Source: an uncultured bacterium
GTDB lineage: Bacteria; Bacteroidota; Bacteroidia; Bacteroidales; Muribaculaceae
DNA: 38,523 nucleotides
Assembly (NCBI GenBank): GCA_905214735.1
Contig: CAJMNI010000021.1
Location: 1-38,523, forward strand
Direction: 5' to 3'
Below are positions 22,753 to 31,218 of this stretch, piece by piece. The notes under the pieces were generated by a model. That model did not search any database and was not told the origin of the DNA. It worked only from the letters and a program-made list of their open reading frames with translations. Positions within the stretch are counted from its first letter, which is position 1. Every line of letters begins with the position of its first letter. A program made the translations under genes and the position numbers.

Positions 22753-23670
22753 TTATTTGTTGACCTGGAATTTGTTCCAACCGTTTTTGAGGTAAGCCAC
22801 TGTCTGCTCTGCGGCAGCTACGCCGGCGTTGAAGTTGGCTTCGGCTGTCTGGGCACCCATCTTTTTGGGAGTGAAGAATACGCGGGCTGCGAATTTCTTC
22901 TCGAATTCCTCGGCGGTGTCGGGGCGGATGTCGCTCACGTAGCGGAGGTCGGGACGCTCCTCGAGAGCCTTCATCAGGCCGGGTTCGTCAATCACTTCCT
23001 TGCGGGCCGTGTTGATAAGCACTCCACCTTTCGGCATTTTCATTACCAGATCGTAACCGATTGAGTTGCGGGTCTCGGCTGTTGCCGGGATATGGAGCGA
23101 AACGAAATTGTTGTTCTCGAAGAGTTCTTCGGGGGAGTGAACCGGTTTGACGCCTTCGCCTTCCATGATAGCGTCGGGCACGAATTTATCGAGAGCCTCG
23201 ATGTCCATTCCGAAACCTTTGGCGATGCGGGCCACGTTGCGGCCAACCTGACCGAAGGCATAGATGCCGAGTTTTTTACCTTTGAGCTCGGAGCCTGATT
23301 TGCCGTTATACTGGTTGCGGCACATCATGATGACCATACCGAACACGAGCTCTGCCACTGCGTTGGAGTTCTGGCCGGGAGTGTTCATCACGCAGATGCC
23401 GTGGGCTGTAGCAGCCTCGAGGTCGATGTTGTCATAGCCGGCGCCGGCGCGGACAATCACCTTGAGGTCGGGAGCGGCGTCCATGACAGCGGCGTCGATT
23501 TTGTCGCTGCGCACGATGAGGCCGTTGGCGTTTTTAACAGCCTCAAGGAGGTCGGCGCGTGTGCCGCCTTCCACTACTTCAAGCTCGTTGCCCGATGCGT
23601 TGACCGTGTTCTCAATAGCCTTAACGGCTGCCGGAGCAAAAGGTTTCTCCGTGAATACCAATATTTTCAT
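22753..23670 (-). CDS. serA: D-3-phosphoglycerate dehydrogenase, short form
   Basis: Oxidises 3-phosphoglycerate to 3-phosphohydroxypyruvate with NAD+, first step of serine synthesis. The 305-residue form lacks the C-terminal ACT/ASB regulatory domains. The NAD-binding loop reads GIYAFGQVGRNVA (about 133-145), with Arg in INTARKEVIDE. Where most members have the catalytic His (PHxGxxT), this one has TPKKMGAQTAEA, a Lys in place of His. This is the type III-K form known from Entamoeba and Bacteroides relatives. It lies 33 bp downstream of serC in one operon, with a terminator after it. Confidence 0.93.
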   Translation of the reverse strand: MKILVFTEKPFAPAAVKAIENTVNASGNELEVVEGGTRADLLEAVKNANGLIVRSDKIDAAVMDAAPDLKVIVRAGAGYDNIDLEAATAHGICVMNTPGQNSNAVAELVFGMVIMMCRNQYNGKSGSELKGKKLGIYAFGQVGRNVARIAKGFGMDIEALDKFVPDAIMEGEGVKPVHSPEELFENNNFVSLHIPATAETRNSIGYDLVMKMPKGGVLINTARKEVIDEPGLMKALEERPDLRYVSDIRPDTAEEFEKKFAARVFFTPKKMGAQTAEANFNAGVAAAEQTVAYLKNGWNKFQVNK

Positions 23671-23703
23671 AGCTGGATATTACTGTTTTGAGGGTTACGA
23701 TGA

Positions 23704-24771
23704 TCAATGTTTGGCTTCGAATTCCTTCATGCAGTCAACGAGAGCGAGCACGCTTTCTTTGGGAAGGGCGTTATAGAGGGAAGCGCGGAAACCGCCGACG
23801 GATCGGTGGCCCTTGATGCCGACCATGCCTTTCGATGTAGCGAAGTCGAGGAAGTCTTTCTCGAGCTCTGCATATTCGGGATTCATCACGAAGCAGACGT
23901 TCATGATCGAGCGGTCTTCTTCTGCAACTGTGCCGCGGAAGAGTTTGTTGCGGTCGATCTCATCGTAGAGGATGGCTGCTTTTTCGAGGTCGCGGCGTTC
24001 CATTTCCTTGACGCCACCTATGCGTTTGTATTCGCGCAGAGTCATGAGGGCGCTGTAGATCGGGAGCACCGGAGGAGTGTTGAACATCGAGCCTTTCTTG
24101 ATGTGGGTGCGATAGTCGAGCATCGTCGGGATCACGCGGTCTACGTTGCCGAGAGCCGATTCCTTGATGATGACGATTGTCACGCCAGAGGGAGCGAGGT
24201 TCTTCTGGGCGCCGGCATAGATGCACTCATATTTGTTGACGTCGAATTCGCGCGAGAAAATGTCGCTCGACATGTCGCATACCATCGGGATGGGGGAATC
24301 GTAATCCTTGCGGGTTTCGGTTCCGTAGATGGTATTGTTCGACGTGTAGTGGAAATAGTCGGCGTCGGTGGGGATTGTGAAGTTTTTCGGGATATAGTTG
24401 AACTTGGTGTCTTCAGAAGAAGCTACAACGTCGACCTCTCCGAAAATCTTTGCTTCTTTGATGGCGTTGGTTGCCCATGTGCCGGTGTTGATATAAGCGG
24501 CTTTTTTCTTAAGCAGGTTGAACGGAACCATGCAGAACTGCATGCTGGCGCCGCCTCCGAGGAAGAGCACGTGATAACCTTCGGGAATGTGGAGGAGCTC
24601 TTTGGTGAGGGCTACTGCCTCATCGACTACTGCCTGAAACTCCTTGCTGCGGTGCGAAACCTCGAGGACCGAGAGACCGGTGTCGGCGAAATTGATCACT
24701 GCTTTGGCGGTTTCCTGAATTGTGTAGGGGGTCAGGATGCTCGGACCTGCGTAGAAATTGTGTTTCTTCAT
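23704..24771 (-). CDS. serC: Phosphoserine aminotransferase
   Basis: PLP enzyme that converts 3-phosphohydroxypyruvate and glutamate to phosphoserine; it can also act in pyridoxal-phosphate synthesis. The 355-residue length is standard. MKKHNFYAGPSILTP at the start is a family signature, GGGASMQF binds the cofactor phosphate, and the Schiff-base Lys lies in YAGAQKNLAPSGV (about residue 190). The C-terminus has GHRSVGGFRASLYNALP. First gene of a serC-serA operon; its leader has a two-tier hairpin and a good promoter. Confidence 0.97.
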   Translation of the reverse strand: MKKHNFYAGPSILTPYTIQETAKAVINFADTGLSVLEVSHRSKEFQAVVDEAVALTKELLHIPEGYHVLFLGGGASMQFCMVPFNLLKKKAAYINTGTWATNAIKEAKIFGEVDVVASSEDTKFNYIPKNFTIPTDADYFHYTSNNTIYGTETRKDYDSPIPMVCDMSSDIFSREFDVNKYECIYAGAQKNLAPSGVTIVIIKESALGNVDRVIPTMLDYRTHIKKGSMFNTPPVLPIYSALMTLREYKRIGGVKEMERRDLEKAAILYDEIDRNKLFRGTVAEEDRSIMNVCFVMNPEYAELEKDFLDFATSKGMVGIKGHRSVGGFRASLYNALPKESVLALVDCMKEFEAKH

Positions 24772-24799
24772 GATTTTTGTGAAGTTTTGTTAGGTTTTT

Positions 24800-24840
24800 A
24801 GGGCAGGGGCCGGAAGGGGAAATCCCCTGTTTTGAGCCCT
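24800..24840 (-). promoter_or_regulatory. Structured leader of serC
   Basis: A two-tier dyad: outer AGGGC/GCCCT and inner AGGGG/CCCCT with a one-sided bulge, in the roughly 90-nt 5' leader of serC. No U-run follows directly, so it is not an evident terminator. It may shield or stabilise the mRNA start; the function is unknown. Confidence 0.4.
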
Positions 24841-24868
24841 GTCCGGGAGGTATTAGAAATATTTTTTA

Positions 24869-24900
24869 CAAATATAACCTTAATTATTCATTTACCCAAA
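24869..24900 (-). promoter_or_regulatory. Promoter of serCA
   Basis: On the minus strand TTTG (24897-24900), 20 nt, TATATTTG (24869-24876), a good match to the Bacteroidetes consensus. Transcription should start about 90 nt before serC. Confidence 0.7.
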
Positions 24901-24930
24901 TTATTCCGTTTTTTTTCGATTTATGGAGGT

Positions 24931-26328
24931 TTATTCTATAGTCGGGCCTGAGGTTTTTTCCTGTTTGCGCATGTGCGGTGCACGGCTGAGGCTGAAAATT
25001 GCGGCAATGATTGAAAAGAGGAGTGCGGCGAAAAGACAAGCCGAGGAGGGGTGGCTTCCGGGTGTTGCCGACGCGAAGATGAGGGTTACGAGGGTGGCGC
25101 CGAATGTCTGGCCCACGAGCCGGGCTGTGCCCTGCATTCCGCCGGCCCCTCCGGAGCGTTCGACAGGCACAGCCTGCACCATCGCGATATTGTTGGGGGT
25201 CTGGAAGAGGCCGAATCCGATTCCGCAGAGGGTCATCCGCAGCGTGATGCCAAGAAGCGAGACGTCGCCGCTTCCGACCATTACGATGAGCGATACGAGG
25301 GCAATCGAGTAAAGGAACATTCCGGCGGCCGCAGTCACGCCGGGATTGAAACGGTCGGCGAGCCGGGCGGCAAAGGGGGCGGTGATCATAGTGGCTATCG
25401 GCCAGGGGGTGATTAGCAGGCCGGTGGTGAGAGCCGGAAATCCGAATCCCTGCACGAAGAGAAAGGGGAGCGCGATAAGGGTGACGCTCTGGGCTATGAA
25501 GGAGCAGACGGAGGTGAGGATGCAGAGGGTGAAGAGCCGGTGGCGGAAGAGATCGGTAGGGAGCATCGGGTATCGGCGTCCGCGCTGACGGCGCACGTAG
25601 AAGAAGCCGATTGCGGCTCCGGCTGCGAGCAGGACAATGTTTAGGGTGGCATCGGCGGAATGAGCCAGATTGCCGAGCGCGAGAAATATTATGCCGAAGA
25701 AGAATGCGTTTTCAATACCGCTCTTCCAGTCGAAAGTCTCGTGTTTCTCCTTTGGGGGATTGGCGGGAAGCAGTCTTTTGCCGATTATGAATGCGAGCAG
25801 ACCGAGGGGAATGTTGATAAGGAAAAGCCAGCGCCAGGATGCTACCGAGAGGATGGCGCCCGAAAGAGTCGGACCTGCGCCGGAGGCGATGGCGATCACC
25901 ATGGCGTTGAGGGCGAGGCCGCAAGAAAGCACTTCTTTAGGGTAAATGAGGCGTGTGAGGGCGATGTTGACGCCCATCACGCAAGCGGCGCCGGCGCCTT
26001 GGAGAGTGCGCGAGGCAATAAGCATGGGGAACCCCGAAGAAGCCGAGCAGAGGGCGGAAGCTATCGTAAAGATGGCCACTCCCCAAAGGAATATGCGCCG
26101 ATAGCTCTGGAGGTCGCCGGCCGAGGAGAGGGGGAGAAGCAGCATGGTGATGGTGAGCTGATAGCAGGTAACGATCCAGACCGACGCCGCGTCGCTCACT
26201 CCGAGCTCATGACCTATGGAGGGAAGCGCAACGTTGACGAGCGTGCCGTCGAGCACGGTCATCATGAGCACCAACAGCACTGCCGTGATGGATGCGTAAT
26301 TGCGGATGTCGAATCTGGTTCTGGTCAT
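24931..26328 (-). CDS. MFS exporter, DHA2 (EmrB/QacA) family
   Basis: Proton-driven inner-membrane drug or metabolite exporter of 465 residues with about 14 hydrophobic helices. Motif signs: MMTVLDGTLVNVALPSIGHEL in helix 1 (given in part; the LDxTxVNVALP motif of the 14-helix DHA2 group), WIVTCYQLT, and GGAGGMQGTARLVGQTFGA late in the protein. The start is set at 26328 (MTRTRF) because the 63 bases upstream, although open, consist of the preceding gene's terminator hairpin. Substrate unknown. It lies downstream of the sugar-transporter gene but is separated by that terminator. Confidence 0.88.
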   Translation of the reverse strand: MTRTRFDIRNYASITAVLLVLMMTVLDGTLVNVALPSIGHELGVSDAASVWIVTCYQLTITMLLLPLSSAGDLQSYRRIFLWGVAIFTIASALCSASSGFPMLIASRTLQGAGAACVMGVNIALTRLIYPKEVLSCGLALNAMVIAIASGAGPTLSGAILSVASWRWLFLINIPLGLLAFIIGKRLLPANPPKEKHETFDWKSGIENAFFFGIIFLALGNLAHSADATLNIVLLAAGAAIGFFYVRRQRGRRYPMLPTDLFRHRLFTLCILTSVCSFIAQSVTLIALPFLFVQGFGFPALTTGLLITPWPIATMITAPFAARLADRFNPGVTAAAGMFLYSIALVSLIVMVGSGDVSLLGITLRMTLCGIGFGLFQTPNNIAMVQAVPVERSGGAGGMQGTARLVGQTFGATLVTLIFASATPGSHPSSACLFAALLFSIIAAIFSLSRAPHMRKQEKTSGPTIE

Positions 26329-26348
26329 TCCGGATGCCGGTCGGTCGG

Positions 26349-26389
26349 AAAAAAAGCGAAGGCCGCCTATTTTTTGAGGCGGCCTTCGC
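26349..26389 (-). terminator. Strong terminator after the SLC45-like transporter
   Basis: A perfect 13-bp GC-rich stem (GCGAAGGCCGCCT arm, 8-nt loop) followed on the minus strand by T7. It lies 45 bp after the transporter stop and decides the start of the next gene. Confidence 0.93.
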
Positions 26390-26433
26390 AAGAAGGTTTA
26401 ATCGCGTTTTTGCCGACGCGGTAATATTTTTTA

Positions 26434-28056
26434 TCAGATCATTTCGCTTTCAACCGGGGTTTCCTTCACCTCTTCTTTACCTTTACCTTCCTTGATGAAG
26501 AATACACAGAAGGATCCGAGCACGAGCGATATTCCGGCCACGAGCATCATCAGATATTCGGGAGCGAGAGCGCCGGGAGTGCTAAGGAGAGTGAGGATCC
26601 AGCCGCCGGCGAGAGCGGCAACGATCTGCGGCACGCAAATCGTGCAGTTGAAGAGGCCGAGATAAGCCCCGATGTTGCCGGAATGGAGCGAATTGGTGAG
26701 GATGGTGAAAGGCCATGCGAGCATTGCTGCCCAGGCGCATCCGATGAGGATGAAGGCCACGAAGAGGAGCCATTGGTTGGTGACGAAAGCCGTCATGATG
26801 AAGCCGGCGGCGCCGAGCAGCAGCGAGAGCGTGTAGGAGAATTTCCTGCTGCGGAAGCGCGGGAGAAGCACAGCCCATGCCACCGAACCCAGAGCCTGGA
26901 CTGCATAGAGGAGACCTACCCAGTTGCCGGCGGCGTTATACTGCTCGGAAGCGGAGTCGAGCACCGTGCGGCTGATGTAGCTGCAGTCGGCGGCCGATGC
27001 GATTTCAACTGTCTCGGAGTCGCCGAGGTCGTAAGTGCCGTCGGCCTGACGGTTGGCGATGTCGGCCATGGTGAGCTTGAACGCTCCCTGCTCTGTGGCG
27101 AGGAAATCGCCGACTTTCTTGCCGTGGTCGATCACCATGCAGGTGTCGTTGGCGATGAGATATTTGGCTTCGTAGTTCTTGCCCTGGTAGCTGATGCCGG
27201 GATAGCTCTGCACTTCGGGTGTGCTGAAGGCGTTGTGGGCCACGGTGTTGGTGGCGTAGGTCCAGAGGAAGAGGAAGGCGAACCAGCAGAAGAACTGCAC
27301 GAGGCCGACGGTCCAGAACGTGGTCGGGGCGTTTTTGAGAAGCTTGATGACATTGGTCTTCTCCTTCTTGCCTTCGCTTTCAACCACTCCATTATATTCA
27401 TTATAGAGCTTCGGAGGCCATTCCTTGATTTTCGCCAGCGAATAGACCACGCAGAGAAGAAGCACGATGGCGCCGATATAGAACGACCAGATCACCGTGT
27501 CGGGCACCTGGCCGGCGTCGGCCACGTTTTTCATGCCAAACCAGACGAGGAGCATCGGGAGGATATATCCCACGATCGAACCGGCGTTGCAGAGAAACGA
27601 CTGGATTGAATAAGCGAGGCCTTTCTGCTTCTCGTTGACCATGTCGCCGACGAGCATCTTGAAGGGCTGCATGGCCATGTTGATCGAAGTGTCGAGGAGC
27701 ATGAGCGCCACGAGACCGAAGAGAATTGCGGTCGAGACATTGAAATGGAAGCTTCCGGAATTGGGGAGCATGCACATCACGATGACGGCCACGAGGGCAC
27801 CGGCAATCAGGTAGGGGAGACGGCGGCCGAAGCGGTTCCAGGTCTTGTCGCTGGCCATTCCGACCACAGGCTGGACCACAAGTCCCATCAGCGGGGGAAG
27901 AATCCAGAAATAACTTAAATCGTGGGGGTCGGCGCCGATTGTCGTGAAGATTCGCGACACATTGGCGCTCTGGAGCGCATAAGCGATCTGGACCCCGAAG
28001 AAGCCGAAGGAAAGATCCCACAGCTTCCAAAATCCTAAATCGGGTTTAGTTCTCAT
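26434..28056 (-). CDS. MFS sugar transporter, SLC45/GPH-like
   Basis: Inner-membrane sugar/cation symporter of 540 residues with 12 predicted helices. SLC45-like signs: WKLWDLSFGFFGVQIAYALQ at the start, then LPPLMGLVVQPVVGMASDKTW and RFGRRLPYLIAGA (the RxGRRxP loop). Members in Bacteroidetes import maltose or related disaccharides; the substrate here is not determined. A polar insertion of about 110 residues (from about 270 to 380, including SYPGISYQGKNYEAKYL) lies after the seventh helix, on the expected periplasmic side, and is unusual in size. The C-terminus is charged (GKGKEEVKE). The gene follows nfo by 59 bp and ends in a strong terminator. Confidence 0.88.
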   Translation of the reverse strand: MRTKPDLGFWKLWDLSFGFFGVQIAYALQSANVSRIFTTIGADPHDLSYFWILPPLMGLVVQPVVGMASDKTWNRFGRRLPYLIAGALVAVIVMCMLPNSGSFHFNVSTAILFGLVALMLLDTSINMAMQPFKMLVGDMVNEKQKGLAYSIQSFLCNAGSIVGYILPMLLVWFGMKNVADAGQVPDTVIWSFYIGAIVLLLCVVYSLAKIKEWPPKLYNEYNGVVESEGKKEKTNVIKLLKNAPTTFWTVGLVQFFCWFAFLFLWTYATNTVAHNAFSTPEVQSYPGISYQGKNYEAKYLIANDTCMVIDHGKKVGDFLATEQGAFKLTMADIANRQADGTYDLGDSETVEIASAADCSYISRTVLDSASEQYNAAGNWVGLLYAVQALGSVAWAVLLPRFRSRKFSYTLSLLLGAAGFIMTAFVTNQWLLFVAFILIGCAWAAMLAWPFTILTNSLHSGNIGAYLGLFNCTICVPQIVAALAGGWILTLLSTPGALAPEYLMMLVAGISLVLGSFCVFFIKEGKGKEEVKETPVESEMI

Positions 28057-28115
28057 GAGTATAGTTTTTTGTTGTTATGGTCAGTCGGTTCTGATCAGGG
28101 AATATAAAGTTAGTT

Positions 28116-28964
28116 TTACTCTTCTCTTATCTGCGAATAGAGCCATGCGATCTCGTTGGCCCAGTTCTCGTCGTTGGGGGTCTCGAGGATGATCGGCATG
28201 TTGTCGAATCGGGGATCGTTGACCAGACGGATGAAGAATTCCTCTCCAAGCGAACCTTTGCCGATTTCCTCGTGGCGGTCGATGCGCGATCCGAGCTGGC
28301 GCTTGTTGTCGTTTAGATGGAGCGCGCGAAGATAATGGCCGCCTATAACGCGGTCGAACTCCTCCCATGTCTGCCTGTAGCCATCCTTGTCGGCAAGGTC
28401 ATATCCGGCGGAATGCGAATGGCAGGTGTCGACGCAGACTCCGATGCGGCTCTTGTCTTCCACATGGTCGATGATCCGGGCGAGATGCTCGAATTTCCAG
28501 CCGAGATTGCTACCCTGGCCGGCTGTAGATTCGAGCACGGCCGTCACTCCCTGCGTCTTCCCGAGGGTGATGTTGATGCTTTCGGCGATGAGGTCGAGGC
28601 AGTCGTCGGGATCCATTTCGTTGAGATGCGATCCGGGATGGAAATTGAGCATTGAGAGGCCGAGAGCCTCGCAGCGCTGCATCTCTTCAAGAAAAGACTT
28701 GCGCGACATGGCGAGCTTTTTCGAATCGGGACTGCCGAGATTGATGAGGAAATTGTCGTGGGGAAGAATCACCGAGGGTGTGAAGCCGTTAGCGCTGCAG
28801 TTTTCGCGGAAGGCCTCCGCCGTCTCCTCGGAGATGGGTTTGCTCGCCCAGCGCGAACTCCAGCCGGTGAAAAGAGCGAATGCTTTCGCCCCGATGGCGG
28901 CGGCATTGAGTGGGGCCTTGTCGACTCCCCCCTGCACGCTGACGTGAGCTCCGATATATTTCAT
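28116..28964 (-). CDS. nfo: Endonuclease IV
   Basis: Zinc-dependent AP endonuclease of base-excision repair, 282 residues, TIM barrel. Recognisable blocks: MKYIGAHVSVQGGVDKAP (1-18), LPHDNFLINLGSP, NFHPGSHLNEM (zinc His), VLESTAGQGSNLG, VCVDTCHSHSAGYD and LHLNDNK; the C-terminal ILETPNDE supplies a metal-binding Glu. The ATG at 28964 matches the universal family start; a TTG two codons earlier is less likely. It is divergent from the SpoU methyltransferase and precedes the sugar transporter at short distance. Confidence 0.96.
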   Translation of the reverse strand: MKYIGAHVSVQGGVDKAPLNAAAIGAKAFALFTGWSSRWASKPISEETAEAFRENCSANGFTPSVILPHDNFLINLGSPDSKKLAMSRKSFLEEMQRCEALGLSMLNFHPGSHLNEMDPDDCLDLIAESINITLGKTQGVTAVLESTAGQGSNLGWKFEHLARIIDHVEDKSRIGVCVDTCHSHSAGYDLADKDGYRQTWEEFDRVIGGHYLRALHLNDNKRQLGSRIDRHEEIGKGSLGEEFFIRLVNDPRFDNMPIILETPNDENWANEIAWLYSQIREE

Positions 28965-28995
28965 GGTCAAACAGGTCTAATTATTATGTTTCGCA

Positions 28996-29029
28996 CTCCC
29001 CTGACCGGGCCGGATGTCGCTCCGGTCGG
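28996..29029 (-). promoter_or_regulatory. GC-rich hairpin in nfo leader
   Basis: CCGGTCGGGG pairs with CCCCTGACCGG (one bulged base), leaving a short loop, about 30 bp upstream of the nfo start. A minus-strand -7 box TAATTTTG lies just upstream of it, so the hairpin would be at the 5' end of the nfo mRNA. Confidence 0.4.
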
Positions 29030-29140
29030 GGCATTGTTGCAAAATTAACGAAAATTTTGCGAATTTTCTTTGCACATTGCGGTTTTTTAGCCTGCTTTAT
29101 ATTATTTTTGCTGAAAAATATGAAATTTGCGCAATAAGAT

Positions 29141-29890
29141 ATGGAACTTTCGAAGGCAAAGCTATCTGTCTATTCTTCCTTATCGTCGGCCAAGATGCGT
29201 CGTCGCCACGGTTTGTTTATAGCCGAAGGTGAGAAGGCTGTGGCCGACACTCTCGGCTCGTTTGAAGCGGTGTCCGTGGTGAAGCTTCGGGGCGCGGCGC
29301 TTGGCTTCGATCCGGGGAAAGCTGCTGTCTTCGAAACCGGGGAGCCGGAAATGAAGAAGATTTCTAATCTTGTCACACCCTCCGATGTAGCTGGCATTTT
29401 CAGGCTTCCGGAAGAGGAGATTTCACTTTCGGCCGACAGCGGAAGCCTCTATCTGATGCTCGACGGCGTGCGCGATCCCGGCAATCTCGGCACCATTATC
29501 CGCACATGCCATTGGTTTGGCGTCCGCACGATTTTCGCTTCCTGCGATTCGGCCGACGTGTTCAATCCGAAGGTGGTTCAGGCCACGATGGGGTCGCTCG
29601 GACATGTGAAGGTCATCTATTGCGATCTTGGGGAAGTCATTGCAGCCAACCCCGGCATGCCGGTCTACGGCACACTTCTCGAGGGGGAAAACATTTATCA
29701 GGCACCTTTGTCGCAAGGAGGTTTCATAGTGATGGGCAATGAAGGAAAGGGAATTTCAGATCAAGTCAAAGCGCTTCTGACGCGGCCTCTCAACATTCCG
29801 CCGGCATCATCCGATCATGGGGAATCGCTCAATGTGGCTATAGCCACGGCCGTCGCTCTTTCGCAGTTCCGCTGCCGGCAAGCGGAATGA
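29141..29890 (+). CDS. SpoU/TrmH-family RNA 2'-O-methyltransferase
   Basis: SAM-dependent 2'-O-ribose methyltransferase of the SPOUT class, 249 residues. An N-terminal substrate-binding region (RRRHGLFIAEGEKAVAD, residues 20-36) is followed by the knotted catalytic domain with the three SpoU motifs: LDGVRDPGNLGTIIRT (about 107-122), FIVMGNEGKGIS (about 194-205) and SLNVAIATAVALS (about 229-241). The N-terminal type suggests rRNA rather than tRNA as target, as in RlmB-like enzymes, but the exact site cannot be assigned. Convergent with yraN, 3 bp apart. Confidence 0.92.
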   Translation: MELSKAKLSVYSSLSSAKMRRRHGLFIAEGEKAVADTLGSFEAVSVVKLRGAALGFDPGKAAVFETGEPEMKKISNLVTPSDVAGIFRLPEEEISLSADSGSLYLMLDGVRDPGNLGTIIRTCHWFGVRTIFASCDSADVFNPKVVQATMGSLGHVKVIYCDLGEVIAANPGMPVYGTLLEGENIYQAPLSQGGFIVMGNEGKGISDQVKALLTRPLNIPPASSDHGESLNVAIATAVALSQFRCRQAE

Positions 29891-29893
29891 CAA

Positions 29894-30289
29894 TCATCTG
29901 ATTTCGCCGTTGACTCCGGGAATGAAAGCATCTTCGAGATGCTCCATGGTGTAGTCCTCGCGGGTTCCGGTCACGGTGATGATGTCGAAACGGTATTCGT
30001 AGGGGAAGGGAAACCTCTCCATATATATGTCGGCGCCTCTAACCATTTTGGTGCGTTTCTTGCGATTGACGGCTTCGAGCGGCTGCTGGTTGTCGCCTTT
30101 GCGAGCTTTCACCTCCACAAAGGCCACGACTGTATCTTTTCGGGCTATTATGTCTATTTCAATCGAATTGCCGCATCTCCAGTTGCGCTCGCAGATGACA
30201 TAACCCTTGCTATATAAATAATCGGCGGCCAGTTGTTCCGCTTCCTGACCCCATTCGAGATTCTCGTGTCCTTGCTTTACTTTATCCAT
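29894..30289 (-). CDS. YraN/UPF0102-family nuclease-fold protein
   Basis: A 131-residue protein with the restriction-endonuclease-like fold typical of UPF0102. Motifs: GQEAEQLAADYLYSKGY, ERNWRCGNSIEIDIIARK (active-site Glu and Asp), VAFVEVKARKG (Glu-x-Lys) and PLEAVNRKKR. A role in DNA processing or recombination is proposed for the family without firm proof. It lies downstream of nadC in the same direction, separated by a hairpin at 30307-30327, and converges with the SpoU gene almost without a gap. Confidence 0.92.
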   Translation of the reverse strand: MDKVKQGHENLEWGQEAEQLAADYLYSKGYVICERNWRCGNSIEIDIIARKDTVVAFVEVKARKGDNQQPLEAVNRKKRTKMVRGADIYMERFPFPYEYRFDIITVTGTREDYTMEHLEDAFIPGVNGEIR

Positions 30290-30306
30290 ACTCTAATAAA
30301 CGAAGA

Positions 30307-30327
30307 CGGCGGCACAATATGCCGCCG
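30307..30327 (-). terminator. Hairpin between nadC and yraN
   Basis: An 8-bp perfect stem (CGGCGGCA / TGCCGCCG, 5-nt loop) lies 21 bp after the nadC stop. On the minus strand only a mixed T-rich stretch (TCTTCGTTTATT) follows, so it is a weak or leaky terminator. Confidence 0.5.
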
Positions 30328-30348
30328 CCTGCCATCTTTTTTCTATTT

Positions 30349-31197
30349 TCAGAATGCCTTGAAACTCATGTCGAGCCCCTTGACGCTGTGGGTGAGGGCT
30401 CCGACGGAGATGAAATCGACTCCGGCTTCGCCATACTGACGAAGATTTTCGAGAGTGATTCCGCCCGACGATTCAGTCTCCACTTTGCCATCGACGAGCT
30501 TCACGGCTTCGCGCGTGAGTTCGGGAGTGAAGTTGTCGAACATGATGCGGTCAACCCCTCCGTGGGCGAGAATCCGGCGGATGTCGTCGAGGCTGCGGGC
30601 CTCAATTTCGATACGGAGGTCTTTGCCTTGGGCCTTGCAATATTCGTTGGCGCGGTCGATCGCTTTCTCCAGGCCTCCGGCGAAATCGATGTGGTTGTCT
30701 TTGATCAGGATCATGTCGAAGAGTCCGATGCGGTGGTTGGTTCCTCCGCCGGTCTTCACTGCCTCCTTCTCGAGCATGCGCATTCCGGGAGTGGTTTTGC
30801 GGGTGTCGAGCACTCGGGTGTGAAGTCCGTCGAGTTCATTCTGATAGCGACGGGTCATTGTGGCCACGCCGCTCATGCGCTGCATGATGTTGAGCATCGT
30901 GCGCTCGGCGATGAGAAGCGAGCGAACCGATCCCTCGGCAGTAAAGGCGATGTCGCCTTTCTTCACCTCGGCGCCGTCGCCGATCATCACTTCCATTTTG
31001 ATGGAGGGATCCACTTTATGGAGCACCTTCTCCGCGATTTCCACACCTGAAAGGATGCCGTCTTCCTTAATGATGAGACGGCTTCTTCCCATTGCGTCGG
31101 CCGGAATGGTCGAGAGTGTGGTATGGTCGCCGTCGCCGAGGTCTTCGGCAAAGGCGAGGTCGAGCAATTCGTCGATAAGTTGATCTTTAGTTTTCAT
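30349..31197 (-). CDS. nadC: Quinolinate phosphoribosyltransferase
   Basis: Converts quinolinate and PRPP to nicotinate mononucleotide in de novo NAD synthesis. 282 residues, standard length. Family blocks: LAFAEDLGDGDHTT near the start, TVLNIMQRMSGVATMT-type segment (here TMLNIMQRMSGVATMT, about 100-115), VLDTRKTTPGMRMLEKEAVKTGGG (given in part), HRIGLFDMILIKDNHI, and the C-terminal SSGGITLENLRQYGEAGVDFIS-type PRPP/phosphate region. It is 21 bp downstream of the M3 peptidase gene, apparently in one operon. nadA and nadB are not in the window. Confidence 0.95.
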   Translation of the reverse strand: MKTKDQLIDELLDLAFAEDLGDGDHTTLSTIPADAMGRSRLIIKEDGILSGVEIAEKVLHKVDPSIKMEVMIGDGAEVKKGDIAFTAEGSVRSLLIAERTMLNIMQRMSGVATMTRRYQNELDGLHTRVLDTRKTTPGMRMLEKEAVKTGGGTNHRIGLFDMILIKDNHIDFAGGLEKAIDRANEYCKAQGKDLRIEIEARSLDDIRRILAHGGVDRIMFDNFTPELTREAVKLVDGKVETESSGGITLENLRQYGEAGVDFISVGALTHSVKGLDMSFKAF

Positions 31198-31218
31198 CTT
31201 TTTCTTGGTTTTACCCGT

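Noticed and set aside
23707..24801. Long plus-strand open frame over serC
   Set aside because: It is exactly antisense to serC with no start context or domains.
26329..26391. 21-residue extension of the DHA2 exporter
   Set aside because: It reads through the strong terminator hairpin of the upstream transporter gene.
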